This document shows, piece after piece, positions 33,077 through 43,913 of a stretch of DNA of 64,000 nt (positions within the stretch are counted from its first letter, which is position 1; each line of letters starts with the position of its first letter). The DNA is from Poecilobothrus nobilitatus. Its lineage: Eukaryota > Arthropoda > Insecta > Diptera > Dolichopodidae. The stretch is from NCBI GenBank assembly GCA_947095535.1, contig OX352773.1:123490552-123554551 (forward strand), given 5' to 3'. A model generated the notes under the pieces. It saw only the letters and a list, made by a program, of their open reading frames with translations. It made no database searches and was not told the origin of the DNA. Both the position numbers and the translations under genes were made by a program.

Positions 33077-33975
33077 ATGATGAATTTTATGTTACTTTAC
33101 TCAGTGATTCATCTGTGAACTATTATCCAGAAAATTCAATATCATCTTTTACAAATAAAATGAATAAATACATGTGTGATTCAAGTTAGAAAGTCGGTAT
33201 TTCAGAAATGTATGTTAATGATTTCGTTCCAAATGTGTATGGTGAAGAATGGGAAAAAAGTACTCAAATATTTATTAAAGGTATGCAGAAAGATATGATA
33301 GGAGTTGGAACATCATATATTCCATACATAGAAAAACAAATGATATGCGACTGGAAAGTTTTAATACTACCAACACTAATTCAAAATATACGCCCACTTA
33401 ATAGATTTACAAGAAAAGAAGTTGAACAACAGTTGATTTGGGGAATTTTTAATTTTATAAACGATGAAGTTCATTATACACAACCAACAAAAGCTGAGGA
33501 GATGCCTACAAATTTAAGTTACACCACAATATGTGTTACTAAGCCTAAAATAGATATAAAAATAAGAGCAAATTACGCTTATACCCTCGAAGGACTTTTG
33601 ACAACATGTTTCAATCAAGTATCTTTTAAAGTTACAGATTTTAAAAAATATAAATCACGTGTAATAGAAGCTTTCAAAACTTTTATAGATAGTGTACAAT
33701 TGATTCCCATTAGTAAACCAGATATGTTTTTTATATACACAGATATAATTGAACCGCAAAAAATAGGTGATAAGGATATAAGGTGTTTAAGATCTGTTAA
33801 CATACAAAATTCTTTCACTGATACTGTAAAAGAATTCAGTAATATTCAATATTGCAATGTGGAGAAATCATTTAATAACATTTCATTACTTTTATGTGAT
33901 AAATATGGATACAAAATAAACTTTTCCAATAGTTCAATTCCAACAAAAATTGTATTACATTTTAAAAAAGTATAA
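33058..33975 (+). pseudogene. Penton (minor capsid) protein, one nonsense codon
   Basis: ATG at 33058 gives MDNIQVNDEFYVTLLSDSS, the typical start of Polinton/virophage-like penton proteins (FYVTL.S..S...YP.N). Codon 44 is TAG (33187-33189), most simply a changed Trp codon. The frame is then open for 255 codons from the ATG at 33208 to 33975. Penton proteins are single jelly-rolls at the capsid vertices. Apart from the stop the gene looks complete. Neighbours: KMIILKP gene (overlap) and pVI-like gene (46 bp downstream). Confidence 0.75.
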
Positions 33976-34021
33976 ATAAAAGCGATTTTACAAAACTATA
34001 TATTATTTTATTTTATTCATT

Positions 34022-34475
34022 ATGGAGAGAGCGTACTACAAATATTATTTAGTTCAATCAGGAAAAGGTCTTGAGGATATTGGTCCTTTGTTACACTCAA
34101 TTGTACCTCCCTAACCCTCGTACCCAAAGGGGACGAGGGTTAGGGAGCTTTTTCGGTGGTCTTTTTAGATATTTAAAACCAATATTTACGTCAGGAGCTA
34201 ATATATTAAAAAAAGAGGTTATTAACTCTGGTATTAATGCATTATCTGATATTGCCACAGGTGCAAATGTAAAAGAAGTGGTTCAAGATCGAAGTAAAGA
34301 GATAGTGAAAAATGTAAGACGAGGTGCAGTTCGGAAACTCAATGAAATGTATGGACAAGGCAAAAGAAAACGAAGAAAACCTATAAAAAGACATCTCATT
34401 AATAATTTAAATTATTTTACGTCGAAGCGACGCAAAGTTAATAACAAAAACAAACAAAAAGATATTTTTGAATAA
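34022..34475 (+). pseudogene. pVI-like minor capsid protein, disrupted near the N-terminus
   Basis: The natural start is probably 34022 (MERAYYKYYLVQSGKGLEDI), interrupted by a stop near 34114. The downstream frame, open from 34071, carries RGRGLGSFFGGLFRYLKPIF, ANILKKEVINSGINALSDI and a basic tail (GKRKRRKPIKR, TSKRRKVNNKNK). A Gly-rich amphipathic start with a basic tail suits a membrane-active or core protein of the adenovirus pVI/pX type (inference). The break coincides with a perfect 15-bp inverted repeat at 34107-34147. Confidence 0.6.
34107..34147. repeat. 15-bp perfect inverted repeat (hairpin) in the pVI-like gene
   Basis: Arms CTCCCTAACCCTCGT (34107-34121) and its exact complement (34133-34147) with an 11-base loop. 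GC-rich in an AT-rich setting. The right arm encodes the conserved GRGLGS segment; the left arm holds the premature stop. Confidence 0.9.
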
Positions 34476-34477
34476 TT

Positions 34478-35778
34478 ATGATTGAATGTATGAAATCAGA
34501 GCTTGATATTTTTAAAACACAGCCTATTCAGTCAAGTATTTTACGATCTGAAGAAGTTTCCTATAACCCTATTGCTTCTTTAGATAATCCATCTGTCATA
34601 GAATTTATTTCACTAGGGCACGGTGATACATATAGAGACTTGTCTTCGACATATCTAAAATTAAAAGTACAAATTTTAAAAAAAGATGGAACTCTATGGA
34701 ATAAAGATAAAAAAACTGATGGAACACCTATACAACAATCAAGTGTGGTTAATAATATATTACATTCATTAATAAAACAATGCAATGTTCAACTAAATGG
34801 AAAGAATATATATCCATCAGATGGCAATTATCATTACAGAGCTTAATTGAATCATTGTTAAATTATGGTACGGATGCCGCTACAACGCATTTGGAGTGTG
34901 GTGGATGGATGCTAGATAAGCCAAATATAGCAAAAACAGATAATAGTGGTTCAAAAGAACGTCAAAAATTATACCAAAATAGCAATGTAGTGGAACTTAT
35001 GGGGAAACTACATTTAGATATGTTTGACCAACCTACACTTCTCATAAACAATGTCGATGTTCGAGTTGACCTAACATTAGAAAAACCAGATTTTTACCTC
35101 TTTACAGATGATACTGATGAATCTCAACTGAAAATTTTAGAAGCCACTTTATTTATGAGACATGTAACAAGTAATCCTAGTGTGCTATTAGCACATAATG
35201 CTGTATTCGAAAAAACTAATGCCAAATACAATTACAAACGGGTAGAGGTAAAAACTTTTACCATTCTACAGAATAGTTCATCAATATCACTTGATAATGT
35301 TTTTATTGGACAGTTGCCAAACACAATAATTTTTTGTATGACAGAAAATACAGGTTACTCTGGGAAAAGGTCAAAAAACCCATACAATTTTAAACATTTT
35401 GATATTTCACAATTTGTGTTAAACGTAAATGGTGTTCAAATACCTAATTCAGCAATTGAAACGAGTTTTTCAGATGAAAATAATTGCTGTACAAGAGCAT
35501 ACAGTACACTTTTTTCAGGAACTCGAATTTACCATAATGATAAAGGTCATCAGATAACAAAAACCATGTTTAGTAATGGGTTTTTCATTCTAGCTTTTGA
35601 TTTAACTCCAGATGCATCAGGAAATGAAGTGTGTCAAGGTCTACTAAATCAAGGTACAGTTAGAATTGAGGCAAGGCTATCAAAACCACTTACATCTACA
35701 CTGACTGCTATTGTTTATGGAGAATTTGATGCAAGTTTACAAATTGATAAAAACCGAAATATATTCTCAAACCTATAA
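34478..35778 (+). pseudogene. Polinton major capsid protein, one frameshift (copy B)
   Basis: 34478-34846 encodes the N-terminal part (MIECMKSELDIF...NYHYRA). A one-base deletion near 34845 (copy A has one more T) moves the frame; the rest, from about 34845 to 35778, is open (LIESLLNYG... to RNIFSNL). Total about 433 codons. The double-jelly-roll capsid family is inferred from position between the pVI-like gene and protease region and from co-occurrence with penton and ATPase. A single one-base lesion is the only damage seen. Confidence 0.82.
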
Positions 35779-35815
35779 ATAGCATACATAAAAGTAAATT
35801 TGAATATTTGACAAA

Positions 35816-36148
35816 ATGTCACTATCTTGTGCACTTCTGGATGTAACATTTTGTAGTGATGATAATAATACCTTGTTTTCGAAAGATATTTGTATAGTTG
35901 GTTTTAAAGAACCTTGTAAAAAGTTTGTAAAAGAGATCAAGTATAAATTTCCAACTAGGGATTTTATAAATGATAATTTTGATAATTACTCTTTTGGAAC
36001 TGTGTACAACGATAAAATAAATAAAGAGCTCTGTCAAATACTAGAAAATTTTGATGTTATTATAACAAATAAAAAAATCAAAAACGAGTTTTTATCAAAT
36101 TATATTAAAGAAACAACTAAAGTATATGACTTGAGTCAATTTGATTGA
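35816..36148 (+). CDS. Small RNase-H-like Polinton protein, type 2 (intact)
   Basis: 110 codons, open. MSLSCALLDVTFC at the start, then FSKDICIVGFKEPCKKFVKEI, DVIITNKKIKNEFLSNYI and VYDLSQFD. The layout parallels the type 1 protein at 2699-3190 (D near residue 9, K(D/E).(A/C)I, then (V)K...K..FL..YI and a DLS end), but it lacks the C-terminal Cys/His segment. The same gene sits at the same place in copy A. Function unknown; a reduced DEDD/RNase-H fold is my inference. Confidence 0.6.
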   Translation: MSLSCALLDVTFCSDDNNTLFSKDICIVGFKEPCKKFVKEIKYKFPTRDFINDNFDNYSFGTVYNDKINKELCQILENFDVIITNKKIKNEFLSNYIKETTKVYDLSQFD

Positions 36149-36615
36149 TGAATACCCTACAGATAAGTGACGTATAAGTGACGTGACGTATAGTTTTTGC
36201 TCTGGATCAACTCCCCAGAATAATTGAAAAACAAACTTTTTTAATTGTAAACACTGATAAATCAAAAGATCTGGGGACAGTTTGGTTAGCTATTTTTAAG
36301 CCAAAGAATGGCTGTGTTGAGTATTTTGATTCGTTTGGTAGAAAACCAGATAAATTAGAAATTTTAAGTTACTTAAAAAACCAATGTATAACTTTTAATA
36401 AGAAACAGTTACAAAGTAACTATTCAGATGTCTGTGGGCAATATTGTTGTGTTTATACGTGGTATAGATGTTGCGGTTATAGTATGAACGCTTTTTTAAA
36501 AAAATTTAATAAAGGAAATCAACTAGAAAACGATAAGTATATTTTAAGTACCTTTCAAAATGTATTTGGAAAATATAACTCATTACAAATTTGTGTTCCT
36601 AAAACGTATAAATAA
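36147..36615 (+). pseudogene. Adenain-like cysteine protease, damaged
   Basis: The main frame reads LDQLPRIIEKQTFLIVNTD, EYFDSFGRKP, LQSNYSDVCGQYCCVYTWY: the Asp (FDSFG), Gln and Cys positions of the adenovirus-type protease used by Polintons to mature capsid proteins. The catalytic His expected in the G(T/H)HW-like motif is Val here (GTT at 36280-36282, LGTVW). The N-terminus starting MNTLQISDV is interrupted by a short duplication, 'aagtgacgtataagtgacgt' (about 36168-36192), creating stops. Follows the type 2 gene by overlap of start and stop (ATGA-type). Confidence 0.8.
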
Positions 36616-36654
36616 TAAAAACAATATAAACAGGTTTTAGTAAAATTAAAGGAA

Positions 36655-37217
36655 TGGAAGCACCAGGTCAGAACACAAATTTATTGTTAAGTTACACATA
36701 TTTTCTCAATAAGAGTATTACATTAAAAATTACTGTTGGATTTGACTGTGAGTCATTTGAAGCCTCAAGTATAATTCACCGTATTGGTAAAAAGTCAATT
36801 GTCTTAAAATATCATGAATAAAATAAATTTTATTACGAATTTAGCAAAAAACTCGATAAACTGATAATAAAAGATATAAAACAGAACTTTCATCATGGAC
36901 TAAAATCAGCGAACGGGCAAAGTATAAGTATTAACAAAGAAGAAGCAGAGCAGTTTTACAATTTGAGCGATTTTCTTCACGCAGTGATGACCTATTATAA
37001 ATCTGCTGAGTTAAATGTAAAAGACTATGTTCAGGAATATCTAAATGTATGTGTCGAACAACAAGTATTTAGGTTAGAAAGAGAAATTTATGTACCGATA
37101 CAACGTTTTAATGTACAATGTAATTATTCAAGGTTATTTTTTGAAATTCCTGTACTTTTAAAGGAAGAAATCTGTAATATACTACATAAAACAAACAAAA
37201 TAAATCACAACAAATAA
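36655..37217 (+). pseudogene. Unknown Polinton protein, one stop
   Basis: Frame from ATG 36655 (MEAPGQNTNLLLSYTYFLN) is open except for a TAA near 36819, then continues to 37217 (KKLDKLIIKDIKQ, INKEEAEQFYNLSDFL, KDYVQEYLNVCVEQQ, RLFFEIPVLL). About 187 codons. I do not recognise the family; there is no membrane segment or obvious catalytic motif. Confidence 0.55.
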
Positions 37218-37291
37218 TATAAAAATTTTTATTTTTTATTTATATGTTTTAGATAGACAAATACTTTTCTGTACACCTTTCATTAGATTAT

Positions 37292-37585
37292 TTAATTAAA
37301 ATTATTTAGGATTATTAAATCATTGAAATAACCAAGATCTCCCTGCTGATTATTTATGTCCCAAATTTCATTAAATGGAACTGCTTCCTCATCTTCCTCA
37401 ATTTCTTCTTCCACTTCTTCTTCGTCTTCTAATTCAACTATCTGGAACGGTGGTATAAATTCCTCAGTTTCTGCTAAATCTTCGTCGTCCATGGTGGACG
37501 TAATTTCATTTTCTTGTATCTGACCTCGTGTATTTACATCATCTACAGTTTCTTTAAATGGAAATGATGTGGAATCAGGCAGCAT
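37292..37585 (-). CDS. Acidic Polinton protein of unknown role
   Basis: 97 codons, open. Very acidic: runs of Glu and Asp in the middle (EDEEEVEEEIEEDEE), C-terminal hydrophobic LGYFNDLIILNNFN. Convergent with the preceding unknown gene and divergent from the integrase (191 bp away). The open frame with ordinary codons suggests a real gene. A nucleic-acid-mimic or transcription-activating role is possible but unsupported. Confidence 0.5.
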   Translation of the reverse strand: MLPDSTSFPFKETVDDVNTRGQIQENEITSTMDDEDLAETEEFIPPFQIVELEDEEEVEEEIEEDEEAVPFNEIWDINNQQGDLGYFNDLIILNNFN

Positions 37586-37775
37586 TTCAGTGAGTTGTTG
37601 AGCAATCAGAATGGAAGTGAATTAAATTTGAAAATAAAAGTTGAGTTATATACTCATGTAGAAAAGTATAAAAGCAAATTAAACTCAATTAGATGATTAG
37701 TTTAAACCATGCTTTGGTCTATCATTTTATGTATAATAATTATTATAACATTACCTTTAACATTTTTAAAACAAA

Positions 37776-38681
37776 ATGTCAAGAGCTCAAATAGTGACTG
37801 AAATTCATAGGCAGGCAAGACGTAAATTTCTTAGAAGAAAATTCAAACAGAAAGGTCTAAATGACACGTGGCAAATCGATTTAGTCGAAATGATACCTTA
37901 TGGAAAATTTAATAATGGTTATAAATATACTTTTTCCAAATATGCCTATGCTGAACCTGTGAAAACAAAAAATGCTGAAAATGTTTTAAATGCCTTAAAA
38001 ACAATTATTATTAGAGCTAAAGTTATACCAAAAAATATTCACTCTGATCAAGGCAAGGAATTTTTTAATTTACAATTTCAAAATTATATGAAAGAAAAAT
38101 CAATCAATCATTATCACACATTTAGCGAATTAAAAGCATCAATTGTTGAACGATTTAACCGTACATTGAAAAATTCTATGTGGAAAAAATTTAGTTTAAA
38201 CGGGAATTATAAATGGTTGCCTATTATACAATCATTAATAAAAGAATATAATTCAACAAAACATAGCACAACAAAACTTCCTCCTGAAAAAATTACAAAG
38301 AAAAACGAAAAAAATATACTGCGGAAAATATATATACTGAGCCTAAAATTTTTCAAAAAAGTAAATATAAAACTGGAAATTTTGTAAGAATAAGTAAATA
38401 TAAAGGTCATTTCGAAAAAGGTTATCAACCTAATTGGTCAACTGAAGTATTTAAGATTGATAAAATCAATAATACTTATCCTGTTACATATCAATTATCG
38501 GACTATACTGATACGCCAATATCTGGGGATTTTTATCAAGCTGAGCTTGCATCTGTAAAATACCCAGATACTTATCTTGTAGAAAAAATTCTGACAAAGC
38601 AAGGAAATAGAGTTTTTGTTAAATGGCTAGGTTTTTATGACACACATAATACTTGGATAAATTCAACAAATATTGTTTAAT
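37776..38681 (+). pseudogene. Polinton retroviral-type integrase with chromodomain, frameshifted
   Basis: 37776-38387: DDE core with D in WQIDLVEM (about 37870), D in IHSDQGKEF (about 38040) and E in IVERFNRTLK (about 38145). Compared with the usual GYKY....D.FSKYA the segment GYKYTFSKYAYA is short by a few residues, so an in-frame deletion is likely. Near 38330 the frame shifts; the next frame reads WSTEVFKIDKI (SH3-like) and then YLVEKILTKQGNRVFVKW...TWINSTNI, a chromodomain, to the stop at 38681. The integrase inserts the element; the chromodomain may guide it to chromatin. Confidence 0.88.
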
Positions 38682-38888
38682 ATCTGTAAAATAAAACTCT
38701 AATAAGCCCCTGAAAATAAAACTTGAAAACATCTGAAAAATAAAATAAAATCTTAACATCTGAAAAATGAAATAAAATCTTAACATCTGAAAAATGAAAA
38801 CAAAATTAAAAACAGTAGAAAATTTCTTTGAAATAAAATTTTTTTTATTAAATAATATTTTTTATATAAAATTAGTCTAAAACTATTA

Positions 38889-39480
38889 CTGATTTGTGGC
38901 TAATTCAAAATCACCACGTTCTTCTTTTAAATTTAATTGGCTTTCCTCATTTATGAGGAAATATTCATTTTTTCGATTTCCTCACGGAAATCATTGTCTT
39001 CAAATACCCCAACTTTTTGATGCGGTATAAATATAATATTATTTGGGATCTCGAAGACCCATTTTTCACCGTAAACGGTGTTTAACTTTTTAATTTTATT
39101 TATTTTATAGAGCCTACTTGGCTCCATATCTTTAACTTTTAAAAATTTTAAAAAATTTTTTTTTTAAAATTAAATAGTTCCGCCAGTTTTCTTTTTCTGA
39201 TGGGAATTGATGTTACCTTACTCTGATAATCTTGTTGTTGTAGTTGCTGTTGTTGGTGTTGCTGCGGTTGTTGCTGTTGTTGTGGTTGTTGATGTTGTTG
39301 TTGATGATGATGCTGTTGATGTAGTTGTTGTTGTTGTTGATGAAGATGAGTAGAAGCGTCGTCTTCATTTTTCGCCTTTCTCCTTTTCGCAGGAAGACGC
39401 ACTACTGTACTAGTAGTAGCAGTTGTAGCAGTTGCAGCCTCTTCTGCAGTCATGAAGAAGTTTAAATATTCCTGTGCCAT
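38889..39480 (-). pseudogene. Q/H-rich Polinton protein with a conserved C-terminal domain
   Basis: 39480-39148 starts MAQEYLNFFMTAEEAATA, has a basic patch (LPAKRRKAK), and a long Gln/His run (39220-39345). A one-base slip in a run of ten A (about 39162) moves the frame; then MEPSRLYKINKIKKLNTVYG, EKWVFEIPNNIIFIP, and after a second slip in an A-run near 38955 FLINEESQLNLKEERGDF to a stop at 38889. The LYKI...LNT.YGEK...FIP pattern recurs in arthropod Polintons; I suspect a single-strand DNA binding OB fold (inference). Confidence 0.5.
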
Positions 39481-40003
39481 ATCTTGCTTGTTTGAAATTA
39501 AACTGATATTTTTTGTATAAAATCCCTATGTATTTATACTAATTAAAATGTATTGAAGATAAATTTAGATTGCTTTTTGTTTTTCAAATTCTTTCTATTT
39601 TAAGCTAAGATTTAGATGGGATACTAGTTAAATGAACTATAATTTATTAAATCGTCATTTGATTACAATTTACAACTTTAAGATAAGTTTTAAATTAAAT
39701 TCTAGTTTGAAAATTATATTTTCAATTTTCTATTTTAAGATAGGGCTAAGTTTGCGTTTTATTTTTGTTTTACAGAACTATAATTAATTGTCAGAATGTC
39801 TTTTGTTACAATGTTGCAAATTATATTTTCAATTCTTTCTATTTTAAGATAGGATTAAGATGGGATTCTAGTTAAACAACTATAATTTATTAAAGTGACC
39901 TTTGATTACAATGTAATTGCTCATTTAACAGAGTCAATCTGTATTAAAAATTTAATATTATTCTGTTATTCAAGCATTTAACATCTAAAATTCGTATAAA
40001 GAA
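39481..40003. repeat. Degenerate repeats upstream of polymerase
   Basis: Non-coding spacer between the Q-rich gene and PolB. Three imperfect copies of a block with 'tctattttaaga.a.g' and 'ctagttaaa..aactataat' at about 39590, 39720 and 39830. May hold the PolB promoter. Confidence 0.5.
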
Positions 40004-43000
40004 AATGTCGAAAAAAATTATTTTACAAAAGTTTCTTACTGAAACTATAACACCTTATATAATTGAAAGTGAAAATTCGACATTTGTTAAACGGTTTAAT
40101 ATGAACGGGCACAAAATAAAATTTGTAATTCGTACCTGACAATAGAGAACCAATTAGCTGGATTAAGGATGCTATACATCAAATAATCAACATTGCTGTG
40201 AAAGATGTGAATTCCAGGGATAAGATTGGATTAACATTTTGTAGAGAGAGCTTTGAACATCAAGGTCCTGCCTATCTCAGTTTTAGATCCGCTCATGAAC
40301 TAAAATTTAGCGACGTTTGGGATGTAATTTCTAATGTTTTCCAAAGTAATTCTGAAGGTAGTTATTTATAATACCTTTTTGGCTTCATTTATTATAAACT
40401 ATTTTTATTTTACGTCTACAGGTTTAAGCACAGACACTTTTTGTTTAACAGTTATCCATGTTAAATTACCCGTTGGTAGAGGTAGAAGTAATAAATATTC
40501 AAATTTTGATGAGGAATGCCTAAAAAGGAGAGGAATAATAGCAATAAAAAATAGCGATAATTTATGTTTACCGCGTGCACTTGTTGTTTCAATAGCTAAA
40601 ATTGAAAAATTTAATGATTATGAAAAAATTCGAAAAAATATAGGAACTTTAACAGCTTTAAAATTATTAGAAAAATCAAAAATAACAATTCCATCTGAAG
40701 GTTGCGGAATTCGTGAATTGAATCAATTTCAAAAATTTTTACACAAACACAAGATTGTTGTATATAAATATGGAACAAGGGGTGCAGAAATAATATTTGA
40801 AGGATTGAATAATGGGAAAAAAATGAACTTGTTATATCATAATAATCATTACAATGTAATAACCTCACTAACAGCTGCTTTTTGCACAGCATTTTATTGT
40901 GAAGAATGTCATATTCCATATTCTAAGAAAAATGAACATAGATGTTCGAAAAGTTGCCCTTGCTGTCACCAGCCCTTACTCACCAGCTTCTTCACTTAAT
41001 GTTAAAAATATTTTATGTATGCAGTGTAATCGAACATTTCGTGGTCAAACATGTTTTGAAAGCCATAAGGCTTCCAGTTCAAAAAATAGAAGCATCTGTG
41101 AAGAAATTAGAAAATGCAAATCTTGTTTTAAAGTTCATAAAAGCACTAGGACTCATATATGTGGAGAATATTTTTGTAAGATTTGCGATAATCATGTTCC
41201 TGAAAACCATAAATGCTTCATTCAGCAAGACAAAACAAAAGTAAATTTTGAAAATTGCATTTACGTATTTTATGATTTAGAAACAAGACAAGAAGAAATT
41301 AGCTCTACAAAAATAAAAGAACATGTTCCAAGTTTATGTGTGGCTGAGCTAAGATGTTTTAAATGTATTAACATTGATTCTCTATACTTCTGTGGAAAAT
41401 GTAAATTAAGAGAGAGAATTTTTAAAACGAAAATTGTGATAGAGGATTTCATGGAATTTATTTTAAAAGTAAGAAAGGAATTCAAAAAGATTGTCATAAT
41501 TGCTCATAATGGTCAGGCGTTTGACCATCAGTTTATTCTGAATTATATACTCAATAAAACTGTACTTGAACCAAAGTTAATTATGCGAGGTACAAAAATT
41601 ATTGTTATGATAATTGATAATATTAAATTTGTAGATTCTATGAATTACTTTCCTATGGCCTTGGCAAAATTACCAAAAGCTTTTAATTTATCAATCAATT
41701 TGAAAAAGGGTTATTTTCCGCATCTATTTAATAAATTGGAAAATGAAAATTACATTCGCCCACTTCCAGCAATTAAATATTATAACTCTAATACAATGAA
41801 AGCAGATGAGCGTAATGAATTTTTAATGTGTATGAACAAAATAGACACTCAGAATTTAATATGGAGAAAGATATTTTAGAATACTGTATAAATGATGTTG
41901 AAATTCTAACTAAACCATGTCTGGTTTTCAGAAAATTTTTTATAGAAGAATGTAATGTGAAACCATTTGTAGAAGCAACAACAATAGCCTCAGCCTGTAA
42001 TCTTGTATATAAAAGAAACTTTCTCAAATCGAATACTATAGGTATTATACCAAGAAAAGGATATAGGATGGTAGACAATCAGACCATCCAATGGCTTATT
42101 TGGGAAAAAGATTTGAGAAAAATTGATTTGCAATGTGCATTTAATGGAAAAGAAAAACAAATTGGAAATGTTAAAGTCGATGGTTTTTGCGAAGAGACTA
42201 AAGAAATATTTGAATTTTACGGGTGCTATTATCATGGACATCCAAAATGTTTAACACACCAGACAGATATACCATTACACGATAAGTCTGGCGATACTTT
42301 GAATGGACGATATGAAAAAACATTAATGAGATCAAAGTTTATAAAATCATGTGAATATAAAGTTATTGAGATGTGGGAATGTGAATTCCGAGAGCTAATG
42401 AGACACAATGAAAATATGAGATATTTAGAAAATCATTCATTAATTAATTTAGCTCCTTTAAATCCCCGTGATGCATTTTATGGTGGAAGAACGGGAAATA
42501 CTTACACATATTATAAATGTAAACAAGGAGAAAAAATTAAATACATAGATGTGTGTTCCTTATATCCATATGTTTGCAAACGAGGGAAATTTCCCATAAG
42601 TCATCCTAAGATTTATGTTGGAGAAGATGTCTGCTCAAAGTTAAACATAATGACAATTGACGGTATTATTAAATGCAAAATCTTACCTTCAACAAATCTG
42701 TTACACCCCGTGTTACCTGCAAAACAAAATAATAAATTGATGTTATCACTATGTAACACTTGTAGTGAAAAAAAATATTAAGGAAAATACTGTCAACATA
42801 CAGACGATGAAAGAGCATTAGTAGGAACTTGGATAATTGATGAAATCAAAAAAGCAATTGAAAAAGGGTATAAACTTTTAAATATTTATGAAGTTTGGGA
42901 ATATGAACAGTAAAATATGACAATGGCAATGGTATTGATGGTTTATTCACTAAAATGATGAACAAATTTATAAAGATTAAACAAGAATCTTCTGGATGGC

Positions 43001-43869
43001 CAATAAAATGTCAGACTCAAAAAGAAAAGGAAAAATATATTGACAGTTTTTTTGAAAAGGAGGAAATTAAATTAGATTACGATAAAGTAGTAAATAACCC
43101 TGGTTTAAGATCTTTTGCTAAGATTATTTTAAACTCATTCTGGGGAAAATTTGGACAAAAGGAAAATCAACAACAAACCATCATTATAAATCAACCTTTT
43201 AAACTTTACGAGTTAATAACAAACCCCTCTGTAGAAGTATATCACATATTTCCAGTAAATGAAGAAAACATAGTGGCTAGCTGGAAGTATAAAGAAGAAG
43301 CAGCAACTTCTTTACCTACTGTCAACGTAAGTATCGCTGCTTATACAACAACAGATGCTCGTCTTCAACTTTATAGTTATCTAGAGAAGTTGGATAGTAG
43401 AGTATTATATTATGACACCGATTCGGTGTTGTATATTAGTCGAGAAGGAGAATATGAACCACAAACAGGAGAATTTATAGGAGACATGACAGATGAATTA
43501 GAGTGTTATGGTATAGGGAGTTATATTACAGAATTTGTAAGTGGTGGTCCCAAGAACTACGCCTACAAAATTTACTGTACAAAAGATAATACCGAAAAAA
43601 TTGTTTGTAAAGTTAAAGGATTCTCTCTTAGTTATGAAGCTTCACTAAAAATTAATTTTAATAGCATAAAGGAAGCAGTTTTGAATTCATTGAATAGTAC
43701 AGACACATACGTCATTTCAGAAAATATTCGTCGAAATAAAAATCACGATGTACTTACGATTCCTGAAATAAAAAAATATCAACCAAAATCGGAAAAACGA
43801 AAATTTAATGAAGATGGTAGTTCTTTACCGTATGGATATAATAGGAAAAAATCACGTGTTGATAAGTAA
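40004..43869 (+). pseudogene. Protein-primed family B DNA polymerase
   Basis: Exon 1 from ATG 40004 to 40357 with a one-base shift near 40133; intron 40358-40421; exon 2 onward. N-terminal part has NSDNLCLPRALVVS and YHNNHYNVI, spaced like the Asp/Cys and His of an OTU-type protease, then Cys-rich fingers (CEECHIPY, CPCCHQ, CMQCNRTF, CKICDNH). Exonuclease motifs: FYDLETR (41270), IAHNGQAFDHQF (41500), YCINDVEIL (41881). Polymerase motifs: A YIDVCSLYPYV (42541), B KIILNSFWGKFGQ (43120), C YYDTDSVLY (43408). Breaks near 40970, 41860, 42779 (TAA) and 42910. Replicates the element from its ends; all catalytic motifs remain. Confidence 0.92.
40358..40421 (+). other. 64-bp GT-AG intron in PolB
   Basis: GTAGTTATT...TTTATTTTACGTCTACAG. 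Splicing joins GAA-G to GT-TTA in frame, giving ...NSEGLSTD.... The size is typical of short dipteran introns. Confidence 0.75.
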
Positions 43870-43913
43870 ATCATTCAAATTTGTTTACATATTAATTTGA
43901 AATTTTTAAAATC

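Noticed and set aside
34561..34785. ORFs antisense to capsid and other Polinton genes (also 33615-33818, 35822-36037, 41270-41497)
   Set aside because: Each lies wholly opposite a gene with recognisable motifs and has none of its own.
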